Of a stretch of 64,000 nt of DNA, positions 17,120 through 25,546 are shown one piece after another (position 1 is the stretch's first letter; every line of letters starts with the position of its first letter). Where the stretch lies: assembly GCA_963728475.1 (NCBI GenBank), contig CAVSKL010000001.1, forward strand, positions 1,798,001-1,862,000, read 5' to 3'. Under the pieces are notes generated by a model that saw only the letters and a list, made by a program, of their open reading frames with translations, was not told the DNA's origin and ran no database searches. The stretch is from CAVSKL01 sp963728475 [NCBI: Candidatus Eiseniibacteriota bacterium] (GTDB taxonomy: Bacteria; Eisenbacteria; RBG-16-71-46; JABDJR01). Both the position numbers and the translations under genes were made by a program.

Positions 17120-18337
17120 ATGCGCAACTACATCGGACTGGACATCGGCACCACCAAGACCGCCGCGGTGATCGCGGAGGGCGACGAGCGCGGCGCGGTC
17201 AAGGTGACGGGGGTGGGGCACGCCCCCTCGGGGGGGATCCGGCGGGGGGTGGTGGTGGACCTCGAGAATACGGTGCAGTCCATCCGCACCGCGGTGGCCG
17301 AAGCCGAGCGAATGGCCGGCTGCGCCGTCCGCCAGGTGGTCGCCGGGATCGCCGGCGAGCACGTCCGCTCCATCAACAGCCGCGGGGTGATCGCGGTGAG
17401 CCGGGGCGGGGCGGAGATCGGCCCCGACGACGTGGCGCGGGTGGTGGAGGCGGCGCGGGCGGTGGCCATCCCCGCGGACCGGGAGGTGCTCCACGTGATC
17501 CCCCAGGAGTACGTGGTGGACGATCAGGCGGGCATCCGGAACCCGGTGGGGATGAGCGGGGTCCGCCTCGAGGCCGAGGTGCACATCGTGACCGGGGCCG
17601 CCACCGGGGTCCGGAACGTGGAGAAGGCGGTCCAGCGGGCGGGGATCAAGGTGGAGAGCCTGGTCCTGGAGCCCCTGGCCTCGGCCTACGCGGTGCTGGC
17701 CCAGGACGAGAAGGAGCTCGGCTGCATCCTCATCGACCTCGGCGGAGGGACGACGGACCTGGCCCTCTTCTACGAGGGGGCGGTCCGCCATACCGCGGTC
17801 CTCGGCCTGGGCGGGAACAACGTCACCCACGACCTGGCCATCGGGCTCCGCACCCCCCCCGAGTCGGCCGAGGATCTCAAGGTCCGGTTCGGCTCGGCGA
17901 CGGCGTCGCGGGTAGGGGCCGAGGAGATGGTGGACGTTCCCGGGATGGGGGGGCGGGAGCCCCGGCCCATTTCCCGGCAGATTCTCGCCTCCATGATCGA
18001 ACCGCGGATGGAAGAGATCTTTACGATGGTTTATCGTGAGGTGAAGAAGAATAGCTTCAGCGATCTATTGGCCGGCGGGGTGGTGCTCACGGGCGGGGGC
18101 GCCTGTCTGGAGGGGGTGGAGGAGCTGGCCGAGCGCATTTTCGAGATGCCGGTCCGCCGCGGGGTGCCGCGGGGGGTGACCGGGATCCGCGAGGCGGTCG
18201 AGGACCCCCGCTACGCCACCGCGGTGGGCCTCGTCCTCTACGCCCGGGAGAAGGACGGGGAGGTTCGGCTGGAGGAGCCGCGCCTGCTGGGCCGGATCTC
18301 GGCCCCGATGCGGAGGTGGCTGGGCGAGTTCTTCTGA
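17120..18337 (+). CDS. ftsA: Cell division actin-like ATPase FtsA
   Basis: FtsA tethers FtsZ filaments to the membrane. The 405-residue protein shows the actin-fold phosphate-1 motif GLDIGTTKTAAVI at the start, the SHS2/1C region (AGIAGEHVRSINSRGVIAV), the phosphate-2 motif ILIDLGGGTTDLALFYEG, and the adenosine motif GGVVLTGGGACLEGVEELAE. The C-terminus ends RISAPMRRWLGEFF, a short basic amphipathic helix that fits the FtsA membrane-targeting tail. An AGGAG site lies upstream of ATG 17120. The gap to ftsZ is 80 bases. Confidence 0.96.
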   Translation: MRNYIGLDIGTTKTAAVIAEGDERGAVKVTGVGHAPSGGIRRGVVVDLENTVQSIRTAVAEAERMAGCAVRQVVAGIAGEHVRSINSRGVIAVSRGGAEIGPDDVARVVEAARAVAIPADREVLHVIPQEYVVDDQAGIRNPVGMSGVRLEAEVHIVTGAATGVRNVEKAVQRAGIKVESLVLEPLASAYAVLAQDEKELGCILIDLGGGTTDLALFYEGAVRHTAVLGLGGNNVTHDLAIGLRTPPESAEDLKVRFGSATASRVGAEEMVDVPGMGGREPRPISRQILASMIEPRMEEIFTMVYREVKKNSFSDLLAGGVVLTGGGACLEGVEELAERIFEMPVRRGVPRGVTGIREAVEDPRYATAVGLVLYAREKDGEVRLEEPRLLGRISAPMRRWLGEFF

Positions 18338-18417
18338 TCGGAGGCCGGTGATGGTCTCCGCGGGCCGGTGATGGCCCGAAACGCACGTTCCCCGGCGGGG
18401 GAAGAAGGAGGGACGAC

Positions 18418-19584
18418 ATGATGCTGGAACTGGTGGAGCCCAAGACGCACGCCGTGCTCAAGGTCATCGGCGTGGGAGGGGCGGGCGGCAACGCCGTCAA
18501 CGGAATGGTCCAGGGAGGGCTCACGGGGGTGGAGTTCATCGCCATGAACTCCGACGCCCAGGTCCTGGAGCAGAGCCTGGCCGGGCTCAAACTCCAGCTC
18601 GGCCTGGACACCACCCACGGGCTGGGCTGCGGCGGGAAGCCCGAGGTGGGACGCCAGTCCGCCGAGGAATCGACGGAGGAGATCCGGGAGGTGGTGCGGG
18701 GGGCCGACATGGTCTTCATCACCGCCGGCATGGGGGGCGGCACCGGGACCGGAGCGTCGCCGGTGGTGGCCCGGGTGGCCCGGGAGGAGGGCGCGCTCAC
18801 GGTGGCGGTGGTGAGCAAGCCGTTCCTGTTCGAGGGGCGCCAGCGGGGACGGCAGGCCGAGGACGGCCTGGCCGCGCTCCGGGACGAGGTGGACACCCTC
18901 ATCATCATCCCCAACCAGCGGCTCCTGACCGTCACCGACAAGTTGACCACGCTCCTCGACGGGTTCCGGAAGGCGGACGAGGTGCTCTTCCACGCCACCC
19001 GCGGGATCAGCGACCTCATCACCGTCCCCGGCCTCATCAACCTGGACTTCGCCGACGTGAAGACGGTGATGAGCGCCCGGGGCAACGCCCTCATGGGCAC
19101 CGGCTACGCCGCCGGCGAGACCGCGGCCGAGGACGCGGCCCGCATGGCCATCTCCAGCCCGCTCCTGGAGGACGTCTCCATCGCCGGGGCGGAGGCGGTC
19201 CTGGTCAACATCTGCGGGGCGCCCAACCTGGGGATCCACACCCTCAGCGAGGCCATGACCATCATCAACGAGGCGGTGGGGGGCGAGGCCAACGTCATCT
19301 TCGGGGCGGTGATCGATCCGACCATGGAGGACGGGGTCCGCATCACCGTGATCGCGACCGGGTTCGGGCAACCGGCGGCCGAGGCCCCCGCGGCCGACGC
19401 CCCTTCGATCCGCGCCCGGCGCGAGTCGGTGCTCGACCGGGTCATGAACCGGCCGGAGCCCGGGCAGGGCGGGGAGCGATCCTGGACCTCGGGATCCGCG
19501 TTCGTGCGGGAGCGCTGGGACCGGCTCCAGGGCGGCGGCGAGAACCTGGACGTGCCCGCCTTCATCCGGAAGCAAATGGACTGA
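18418..19584 (+). CDS. ftsZ: Cell division tubulin-like GTPase FtsZ
   Basis: FtsZ polymerises into the Z-ring. The 388-residue protein begins with the nucleotide-binding GVGGAGGNAVNGMV; the tubulin signature is GMGGGTGTGASPVV, and the T7 synergy loop is NLDFADVKTVM. After the globular core is a short linker of about 60 residues, then the conserved C-terminal peptide DVPAFIRKQ, which binds FtsA and other partners. A strong AAGGAGGG site precedes ATG 18418; a second ATG follows directly (ATGATG). The 80-base gap after ftsA leaves room for a separate promoter, but none is clear. Confidence 0.97.
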   Translation: MMLELVEPKTHAVLKVIGVGGAGGNAVNGMVQGGLTGVEFIAMNSDAQVLEQSLAGLKLQLGLDTTHGLGCGGKPEVGRQSAEESTEEIREVVRGADMVFITAGMGGGTGTGASPVVARVAREEGALTVAVVSKPFLFEGRQRGRQAEDGLAALRDEVDTLIIIPNQRLLTVTDKLTTLLDGFRKADEVLFHATRGISDLITVPGLINLDFADVKTVMSARGNALMGTGYAAGETAAEDAARMAISSPLLEDVSIAGAEAVLVNICGAPNLGIHTLSEAMTIINEAVGGEANVIFGAVIDPTMEDGVRITVIATGFGQPAAEAPAADAPSIRARRESVLDRVMNRPEPGQGGERSWTSGSAFVRERWDRLQGGGENLDVPAFIRKQMD

Positions 19585-19588
19585 AGCC

Positions 19589-21241
19589 GTGTCGTTTCTG
19601 AGCCGCGTATTCGGACGCTGGAACAACCCGCACTACGCCCGCGGAATCATGCTGTTCAACCGGCGTGAGTACGCCGAGGCGGTGGCGGAGTTCGAGGCGC
19701 TCCTGGCCGGGGTGAAGGGCTCGTCGAGCCCCGACGTGGAGCTGGCGCGGTTCTATGCCGCCGAGGCCCGTGCCAACCTGGGTCTGGCCCTCTACCGCCA
19801 GGGGGAGTTCGCACGCGCGGAGGAGGAGTTCCGTGCCGCGGTGGAGGTGGAGTCGGAGTACCCGGACCTCCACTACTACCTGGGGGTCCTGGCCGAGCGC
19901 CAGGGGCGCCTGCCCGAGGCCCTCCGCGCCCTGGACCGGGCGCTGGAGCTCCATCCCTCCTACGCGGAGGCGCTGGCCTACCGGGCCCTGGTCCACCAGG
20001 CGCTCCGGGATGACGAGGCCGCCGCCGGCGACCTCGAGCGGCTCTCACGGCTCGACTTCCACCTCCCCGCCTCGATCAAGGTGCAGAACCGGCCGCCGAT
20101 CCCGGTGCACGCCCTGGACGAACTCCGCGAGGCGGTGGCGTCGCGTTCCCGCGTCGACGACCACCTGGCCAAGGCCATCGAGGCCTACGACCGGGCGGAT
20201 CTCCTGAGCGCGCTCGCCTTCATGGACGCGGCCGTCGCCGCCGAACCCGGTTACCCCGACCTGCGCTGCCGCCGCGGCCAGATCCTGGCCGAGCTGAACC
20301 GGCACGAGGAGGCGGTGGAGTCGTTCGACGCGGCGCTGGCGGTGAACCCGAAGTACCTGGATGCGTTGGTGGCGCGGGGGCTGTCGCTCCTGGCCCTGGA
20401 CCGGCCGTCGGCGGCCCTGGAACCCTTCCACCGGGCCGCGGAGCTCAAACCCGGCTACGCCGACGTCGCCTGCTACGAGGGGGTGGCGGCGCTGCGCTCC
20501 GGCCGCCCCGCCGGGGCGCTGGCCGCGCTGGAGCGCGCGCTTTCCCTCAATCCGGCCTACGCCCGGGCGCGATTCGTGCTCGGGCAGGCCCTGGTGGCGT
20601 CGGGGGATCGCCGGCGGGGCATCGAGGAGCTGCGCAAGGCGCTGGAGGCCGACCGCAGACTGCTCCCCCAGCGCGCCTACCTGGGCGCGGTCTGCCTGGA
20701 CGACGGGCGGTACAACGACGCCGCCGACGCCCTGGGCCAGGCCGCCGCCGCCCATCCCGACTATCCCGACCTGAGGGTGCAGCTGGGCATGGCCCATCTC
20801 GGCGCCGGCCGGGTCGACGCCGCCCGCGAGGAGTTCGATGCCGCGGTGGCGCTCAACGGGCGCTACGTCGCCGCCCACGTCTATCTGGGCAAGACCGAGA
20901 TCACCGCGGGCCGTCCCCGCGAGGCGTTGCCGCACCTGGAGCGGGCGCTGGAGCTGGATCCGCGGCTGGCCGACGTGCGCGCGCTGATGGGCGAGGCGAT
21001 GGTCGCGGCCGGGGACGAGGCGGGGGCCGAGCGCGCGTTCGCCGCCGCCCTGGAGGCGAACCCACGCTATACCGACGCGCTCCTGGGAATGGCCGGGCTC
21101 CGCCGGCGCCAGGGCCGGGATGCCGAGGCGCGCGATCTCTACGCCACCGTGCTCCTGGGGGCGCCCGCGCACCCGGTGGCCCTGGCCGCCATCGATCGCG
21201 ACGACGAGGTGCTGCGTCCGGAGGGGAAGGGGAAGGAGTGA
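19589..21241 (+). CDS. Tetratricopeptide-repeat protein directly downstream of ftsZ
   Basis: The 550-residue protein consists almost entirely of TPR helices: repeated 34-residue units with the W/L-G-Y-A-F-A-P pattern (for example YLGVLAERQGRLPEALRALD, ARFVLGQALVASGDRRRGIE, AHVYLGKTEITAGRPREALP). It has no signal peptide or membrane helix, so it should be cytoplasmic. TPR arrays are protein-binding scaffolds; no enzymatic domain is visible. GTG 19589 is 4 bases after the ftsZ stop, so the two are probably co-transcribed and made together. A role in division is an inference from this position only. Confidence 0.85.
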   Translation: MSFLSRVFGRWNNPHYARGIMLFNRREYAEAVAEFEALLAGVKGSSSPDVELARFYAAEARANLGLALYRQGEFARAEEEFRAAVEVESEYPDLHYYLGVLAERQGRLPEALRALDRALELHPSYAEALAYRALVHQALRDDEAAAGDLERLSRLDFHLPASIKVQNRPPIPVHALDELREAVASRSRVDDHLAKAIEAYDRADLLSALAFMDAAVAAEPGYPDLRCRRGQILAELNRHEEAVESFDAALAVNPKYLDALVARGLSLLALDRPSAALEPFHRAAELKPGYADVACYEGVAALRSGRPAGALAALERALSLNPAYARARFVLGQALVASGDRRRGIEELRKALEADRRLLPQRAYLGAVCLDDGRYNDAADALGQAAAAHPDYPDLRVQLGMAHLGAGRVDAAREEFDAAVALNGRYVAAHVYLGKTEITAGRPREALPHLERALELDPRLADVRALMGEAMVAAGDEAGAERAFAAALEANPRYTDALLGMAGLRRRQGRDAEARDLYATVLLGAPAHPVALAAIDRDDEVLRPEGKGKE

Positions 21242-21268
21242 GCGGAAGGCGGGGGCGGCCGGGGAGGA

Positions 21269-21292
21269 GCCCCGCCCGTTCGAAGGCGGGGC
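21269..21292. terminator. Bidirectional hairpin between the TPR gene and rpmB
   Basis: GCCCCGCC (21269-21276) and GGCGGGGC (21285-21292) form a perfect 8-base stem with an 8-base loop. It lies between two convergent genes, immediately after both stops, so it can end transcripts from either side. No T-run is visible on either strand. Confidence 0.6.
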
Positions 21293-21293
21293 G

Positions 21294-21518
21294 CTAGAGT
21301 TCCGGGGTGGGCGCGACGCGCGGGGTGCGCACGTTCTTCACCACTTTTCCCGAACGCAGGCAGCGGGTGCAGACCCGGATCTTCTTGGGGCTCCCGTCCA
21401 CGATCGCGCGCACGCGCTGAAGGTTGGGCTCCCACCGCCGGCGGCTGGTATTGTGGGCGTGGCTGATCTTGTTGCCGTAAACCGGCCCCTTGCCGCAGAT
21501 TTCACATTGCTTGGCCAC
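21294..21518 (-). CDS. rpmB: 50S ribosomal protein L28 (zinc-binding form)
   Basis: The 74-residue protein is a typical bacterial L28: CEICGKGPVYGNKISHAHN near the N-terminus, RRRWEPNLQRVRAIVDG in the middle and KIRVCTRCLRSGKV at the end. Four cysteines (5, 8, 50, 53, as two CxxC pairs) mark the zinc-binding variant. The GTG start at 21518 is chosen because AAGGAG lies 7-8 bases upstream on that strand and the protein then begins directly with AKQCE. It is transcribed away from recG and towards the TPR gene. Confidence 0.95.
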   Translation of the reverse strand: MAKQCEICGKGPVYGNKISHAHNTSRRRWEPNLQRVRAIVDGSPKKIRVCTRCLRSGKVVKNVRTPRVAPTPEL

Positions 21519-21577
21519 GATGAGACTCCTTTTTTCCCAGGCCGGCTCCTCCAGGGACCCGGCGCAAAAGCCGGAGG

Positions 21578-21606
21578 AGAGTAGCATGCGGGGGCGGTGG
21601 GCTCAA
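21578..21606 (-). promoter_or_regulatory. Putative sigma-70 promoter of rpmB
   Basis: On the reverse strand TTGAGC (21606-21601) and TACTCT (21583-21578) are separated by exactly 17 bases. The predicted start near 21571 gives a leader of about 50 bases before the rpmB GTG. Confidence 0.5.
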
Positions 21607-21628
21607 GCCTCGGGTGGGGATGCCGCGG

Positions 21629-21657
21629 TTGAGGGGTGTTTCTTCGCCCGCTACACT
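21629..21657 (+). promoter_or_regulatory. Putative sigma-70 promoter of recG
   Basis: TTGAGG (21629-21634) and TACACT (21652-21657) are spaced by 17 bases and sit about 70 bases before the recG ATG. The promoter is back to back with the rpmB promoter, their -35 boxes 22 bases apart. Confidence 0.5.
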
Positions 21658-21725
21658 ATCCGGATGCTTAGCCGTTTTTCGCGTCCGGCGCCGGCGCCCT
21701 CCTCCCTCTCCGTCCCGCCGGCGCC

Positions 21726-23882
21726 ATGAGCCCCACCCGCGCTTCCGCCCTCGCGCCGCTTCCCCCCGAGGCCCCGGTGGAAATCCTCCACGGGGTGGGA
21801 ACGCGCCATGCCGCCGACCTGGAGCGGTTGGGGATCCGCACCGTGGGCGACCTCCTCCTCCACTACCCCGCGCGCTGGGTGGACCGCCGGGAGATCCGCC
21901 CGCTCTCGGACCTGAGCTACGCCGATACCCGCCGCACCGCCGACGAGGAGGACGATCGCGCCCGGAAGCCGGTGATCACGGTGATGGGGACGGTGATCAA
22001 GGCGGAGAAGGCGGGCCCGCCTCACCAGAAGCGGCTGTCGGTGGAGATCGGCGACGGCACCGGCATGATCGGGCTGGTGTTCTTCGGCGGCGCCTGGCGG
22101 CAGCGCCACTTCACCGCGGGGAGCAGGATGCTGATCTCGGGGCAGCTGGGGATGTTCGGGCGGAAGCTCCAGTTCCAGAATCCCGAATACGAGTTCCTGA
22201 ACGACGCCGAGGAAGCCGAACTCCACTCGGGCCGGCTGTGGCCGGTGTACCCGCTCACCCGCGGTCTCACCCAGCGCCAGCTCCGGGACTGGGTGCGCGC
22301 GGCCCTGGAACGCACGCTCCCGCTCCTGGAGGACGCCCTTCCCGCCCCGCTCCGCAAGCGGTACCGGCTGCTCCCCCTGGACCGCGCTCTGGCCGACATC
22401 CACTTTCCCCCGTCGCCGGAGGCGCGGGGGGCGGCCCGGCGCCGGCTCGCGTTCGAGGAACTCTTCCTGGACCAGCTCTTCGTTTATGCGGTGCGGCTTC
22501 GCCGCGAGCGGGGGCGGCGGGCCCCGGTCTTCGACGGGGAGGGCCCGCTCCTCCGCCGGGCCCGCGCCGCCCTCCCGTTCCGGCTCACCGGCGACCAGGT
22601 CCGCGCCCTGGGCGAGATCCTGGACGACCTCCGTTCCGGCCGCCCCATGAACCGGCTGCTGCAGGGGGACGTGGGTTCGGGAAAGACGGTGGTGGCGTTT
22701 TTGGCCGCGGCGGCCGCCGTCGACGCCGGGTACCAGACCGCGTTCATGGCTCCCACCGAGATCCTCGCCGAGCAGCACCTGCACACCCTGCGCGAGCTGG
22801 GAGCGGGGTTCGGACTGGAGCCGCGCCTCCTGACCGGGAGCCGGCGGGCGGCGGGCCGGCGCGAAGTGCTCCGGGCCCTCGCCGACGGTTCCGCGCCGCT
22901 GGTGGTCGGCACCCACGCCCTCTTCCAGGACGAGGTCCGGTTCGCCCGGCTGGGGCTGGTGGTGGTGGACGAGCAGCACCGTTTCGGGGTGCTCCAGCGG
23001 GTGGCGCTCACCGGGAAGGGGACCGCCCCCCACGTGCTTGCCATGTCCGCCACCCCGATTCCCCGGAGCCTGGCCCTCGTCCAGTACGCCGATCTGGAGC
23101 TCTCGGTGATCCGGGAACGGCCGGCGGGGCGGGGGCGGGTGATCACCCGGGTCGCCCCCGAGCACAAGCGGGAGACGGTCTACGCATTCCTCGCCGAACG
23201 ATTGGCGGAAGGACGCCAGGCTTTTATCATCTACCCACTGGTCGAGGAGTCGGAGAAGTCCGACCTCAAGGCGGCCACGGTGATGGCGGAACGGCTGGCC
23301 CGGCGTCCCGAGTTCGCCCCCTTCGGGGTGGATCTGCTCCACGGGCAGATGAAGTCCGAGGAGAAGGAAGCGGTGATGGCCCGCTTCGTCCGGGGCGAGT
23401 CGGGGGTGCTGGTGGCGACCACGGTGGTGGAGGTGGGGATCGACGTCCCCAACGCATCGTTCCTGGTCATCGAACACCCGGAGCGGTACGGTCTGAGCCA
23501 GTTGCATCAGCTCCGGGGGCGGATCGGCCGCGGGCGGCATACCTCCTATTGCGTGCTCCTCCGGGATGACCGGATGCCGCCGGGAGGGGTGGAGCGGCTT
23601 GAGACCTTCGCCGCCACCGACGACGGATTCGAGCTGGCCCGTCTGGACCTGGAAATCCGGGGCCGGGGGGACGTGGCGGGAACCCGCCAGAGCGGACGCC
23701 CGGCCTACCGCCTGGCGGATCCGCTCCACGACGTGAAGATGACCGAGGTGGCCCGGGAGGAGGCGCGCCGGGCCCTGGATTCGGGAGCGCTGGAGGGAGC
23801 GGAGGGTCCCGGCTGGGAGCCGCTCCGCCGCCGGGTTCGCGCCATGCTCGAAACCGCCGGTCCCCTGGTGGACGCCGGCTGA
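21726..23882 (+). CDS. recG: ATP-dependent DNA helicase RecG
   Basis: RecG is a superfamily 2 helicase that reverses stalled replication forks. The 718-residue protein has the N-terminal wedge/OB region (LHGVGTRHAADLERLGIRTVGDLLLHYP, VMGTVIKAEKAG), then helicase motifs: GDVGSGKTVVAFLAAAA (Walker A), MAPTEILAEQH (Ia), VVVDEQHRFGVLQR (Walker B, the DEQHR box typical of RecG), AMSATPIPRSLAL (III), and in the second lobe LLHGQMKSEEKEAVM, TTVVEVGIDVPNA and HQLRGRIGRG. The TRG motif region ARLDLEIRGRGDVAGTRQSG follows. Length and domain order are standard. Confidence 0.96.
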   Translation: MSPTRASALAPLPPEAPVEILHGVGTRHAADLERLGIRTVGDLLLHYPARWVDRREIRPLSDLSYADTRRTADEEDDRARKPVITVMGTVIKAEKAGPPHQKRLSVEIGDGTGMIGLVFFGGAWRQRHFTAGSRMLISGQLGMFGRKLQFQNPEYEFLNDAEEAELHSGRLWPVYPLTRGLTQRQLRDWVRAALERTLPLLEDALPAPLRKRYRLLPLDRALADIHFPPSPEARGAARRRLAFEELFLDQLFVYAVRLRRERGRRAPVFDGEGPLLRRARAALPFRLTGDQVRALGEILDDLRSGRPMNRLLQGDVGSGKTVVAFLAAAAAVDAGYQTAFMAPTEILAEQHLHTLRELGAGFGLEPRLLTGSRRAAGRREVLRALADGSAPLVVGTHALFQDEVRFARLGLVVVDEQHRFGVLQRVALTGKGTAPHVLAMSATPIPRSLALVQYADLELSVIRERPAGRGRVITRVAPEHKRETVYAFLAERLAEGRQAFIIYPLVEESEKSDLKAATVMAERLARRPEFAPFGVDLLHGQMKSEEKEAVMARFVRGESGVLVATTVVEVGIDVPNASFLVIEHPERYGLSQLHQLRGRIGRGRHTSYCVLLRDDRMPPGGVERLETFAATDDGFELARLDLEIRGRGDVAGTRQSGRPAYRLADPLHDVKMTEVAREEARRALDSGALEGAEGPGWEPLRRRVRAMLETAGPLVDAG

Positions 23883-23899
23883 GGGAAGGGGTAGCCCGC

Positions 23900-24394
23900 A
23901 TGATCGTGCGTTGCCCGGATTGCCGGACCAAGTACGAGATCGCCACCGACCGCGTTCCCGAAGCCGCATTCAAGCTCCGCTGTCCGCGGTGCAAAGCGGT
24001 GTTTCCGGTGAGCGGGGGGATGGAAGCGGCCGCCTCCGAGGTCTCGGAGGGGGGCGCGGTGCGCGCCCGGGAGACGGCGCCGCTCCCGCGACTCCCCCTC
24101 GGGAACGGATCGGGGGCGGCGGAATTCCCCCCGCCCCCCTCGCGTCCGCGCATCACCGATCCCGGCCTGGCCCGGCGCATGGCCCGCGCGATGATCTCGG
24201 AGATGGTGCTCAACCGCAGGACCGAGCGCGACGAGGCGCTCCGGACGGGGACGCTGCTGAGCCGGTTCGGCCCCGCCATCGCCGCCGCCTTCGAGATCTA
24301 CGAGAAGAAGACCTCGCCCGACCTGGGCGCGGCGCCCGGGCTCTTCCGCGAGGCGGTGAACGAGATCCTGGGCGAGGGGGAGCCGGTCCTGTAG
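23900..24394 (+). CDS. MJ0042-type zinc-ribbon protein
   Basis: The 164-residue protein begins with a compact zinc ribbon: CPDC at 5-8 and CPRC at 28-31, with the spacing and sequence of the MJ0042 family found at the N-terminus of many otherwise unrelated proteins in delta-proteobacteria and FCB-type bacteria. A Pro-rich linker and a charged helical C-terminal half (MARAMISEMVLNRRTERDE, EIYEKKTSPDLG) follow. There is no membrane segment. It starts 17 bases after recG with a GAAGGGG site and is probably co-transcribed with it. Function is unknown. Confidence 0.7.
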   Translation: MIVRCPDCRTKYEIATDRVPEAAFKLRCPRCKAVFPVSGGMEAAASEVSEGGAVRARETAPLPRLPLGNGSGAAEFPPPPSRPRITDPGLARRMARAMISEMVLNRRTERDEALRTGTLLSRFGPAIAAAFEIYEKKTSPDLGAAPGLFREAVNEILGEGEPVL

Positions 24395-24446
24395 CCGCCC
24401 GGTGAAAAGCCGGATCCGGCCGCGACCGGGGCGGCCGCCCCCCGGC

Positions 24447-25367
24447 TCAGTCGGTCTTCCGGGCGGGGGCCCCCGAGGCGGTGCACCCCACCGGGAACGC
24501 CCCCACCGGGCCGCAGCCGCCCGAATTGTCCGCGGCGCACGGCGAGATGTCCTTGATGGTGAAGACCCCGGTGCCGCAGAACAGCGGATCGGCGTGGAAG
24601 TCGCCGGCGGGCGGGTCGGTCCCCATGTAGTCGCCGTTGGCGCTGGCGAAGAAGTCGTTGCAGCCGCTGGAGTCGGCGAGAATGGCGCCGAGCTGGCAGG
24701 CCACCCCGAAATTGTGCGACCGGTTCACGATGTTGTTGTGGAGATAGGCGCTCACCCCGTTCTGGAGGAGGAGGCCGCAGTCCCCGGCGTTGTCGATGGT
24801 GTTGCCGGCGGACTCCAGGTCGGAGTCGCCGGTCATCATGATCGAGAACGTGCCGGCGTCGCGCATGAGATTCCCGGCGGCCACGAGGTGGAGCCCGTCG
24901 CCGGTCCCGTGGAGCTGGATCGCGGCGCCCGCCACGAACCGGCAGTCGGAGACGGTCAGTTCGCCCGGGCCGGTGGCTTCGAGCAGGGCGGGAGACCCGG
25001 CGCCGGTGAAGCTGACCGCCTCGACCTTGGTTCCCGCCTTGGGGCTCCTGAATCTCAGGAGCGCCACCGTGCCGGAACTGGTGATCAGCGGGAGATCCTT
25101 TCCCCCCCGGATCACGATGGGGGTCTGGTCGGAAGCGATCTCCAGCGTGCGGGAGACGTCGAAGGTGGTGAAGCCCCCCTGGAGGAGCAGGGTATCGCCG
25201 GGAGCGGCGGCGGCGACCGCCTCCTCCAGGGTCATGTCGACCGGGACCAGGATGGTCGTTCCCTTGTGGGTGGCCGGCTTGGTGGAGTCGTTGCACGAGG
25301 CCACGAAAAGGGCGCTCACGGCGGCGGCCGCGAGCACGACGAGAGCGGAGATGCGCTTGGGGTTCAT
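24447..25367 (-). CDS. Secreted lipoprotein with right-handed beta-helix repeats
   Basis: From ATG 25367 the 306-residue protein has a lipoprotein signal (basic start, ALVVLAAAAVSALFVASC with the lipobox Cys at about 26). The mature part reads like a parallel beta-helix: a first strand block about dispensing benefits from a table-like TTILVPVDMTLEEAVAAAAPGDTLLLQGG motif, common at the start of pectate-lyase-like proteins, then repeated short hydrophobic turns with Asn ladders (ESAGNTIDNAGDCGLLLQNG, AYLHNNIVNRSHNFG). Cysteines near the C-terminus (FCGTGVFTIKDISPCA) recall other secreted proteins of such phyla. No catalytic residues could be assigned. It converges on the zinc-ribbon gene. Confidence 0.7.
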   Translation of the reverse strand: MNPKRISALVVLAAAAVSALFVASCNDSTKPATHKGTTILVPVDMTLEEAVAAAAPGDTLLLQGGFTTFDVSRTLEIASDQTPIVIRGGKDLPLITSSGTVALLRFRSPKAGTKVEAVSFTGAGSPALLEATGPGELTVSDCRFVAGAAIQLHGTGDGLHLVAAGNLMRDAGTFSIMMTGDSDLESAGNTIDNAGDCGLLLQNGVSAYLHNNIVNRSHNFGVACQLGAILADSSGCNDFFASANGDYMGTDPPAGDFHADPLFCGTGVFTIKDISPCAADNSGGCGPVGAFPVGCTASGAPARKTD

Positions 25368-25425
25368 GGGGGTCGCTCCGTGATCAAGCCCGAAACACGC
25401 GGCCCGGGGCGGCCCGCAGGCTCTC

Positions 25426-25454
25426 ATCATACGCAGGGCGCTTGGGGCCAACAA
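25426..25454 (-). promoter_or_regulatory. Putative sigma-70 promoter of the beta-helix lipoprotein
   Basis: On the reverse strand TTGTTG (25454-25449) is followed after exactly 17 bases by TATGAT (25431-25426), a 5/6 match to the -10 consensus. The predicted start is about 50 bases before the lipoprotein ATG. Confidence 0.5.
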
Positions 25455-25492
25455 GGACGATATGGCGGGGCGGCGGGGAGCCCTCTACGCGA

Positions 25493-25520
25493 ACGGGGAG
25501 CCCCTTTAAAGGCTCCCCGT
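25493..25520. terminator. Strong hairpin downstream of the XRE-cupin gene
   Basis: ACGGGGAGCC (25493-25502) pairs perfectly with GGCTCCCCGT (25511-25520), leaving an 8-base loop that contains TTTAAA. It lies 26 bases after the XRE-cupin stop and separates that gene from the promoter of the beta-helix lipoprotein. Confidence 0.65.
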
Positions 25521-25546
25521 CCTTGCGATTGCGCTCGAGGCCCCGA

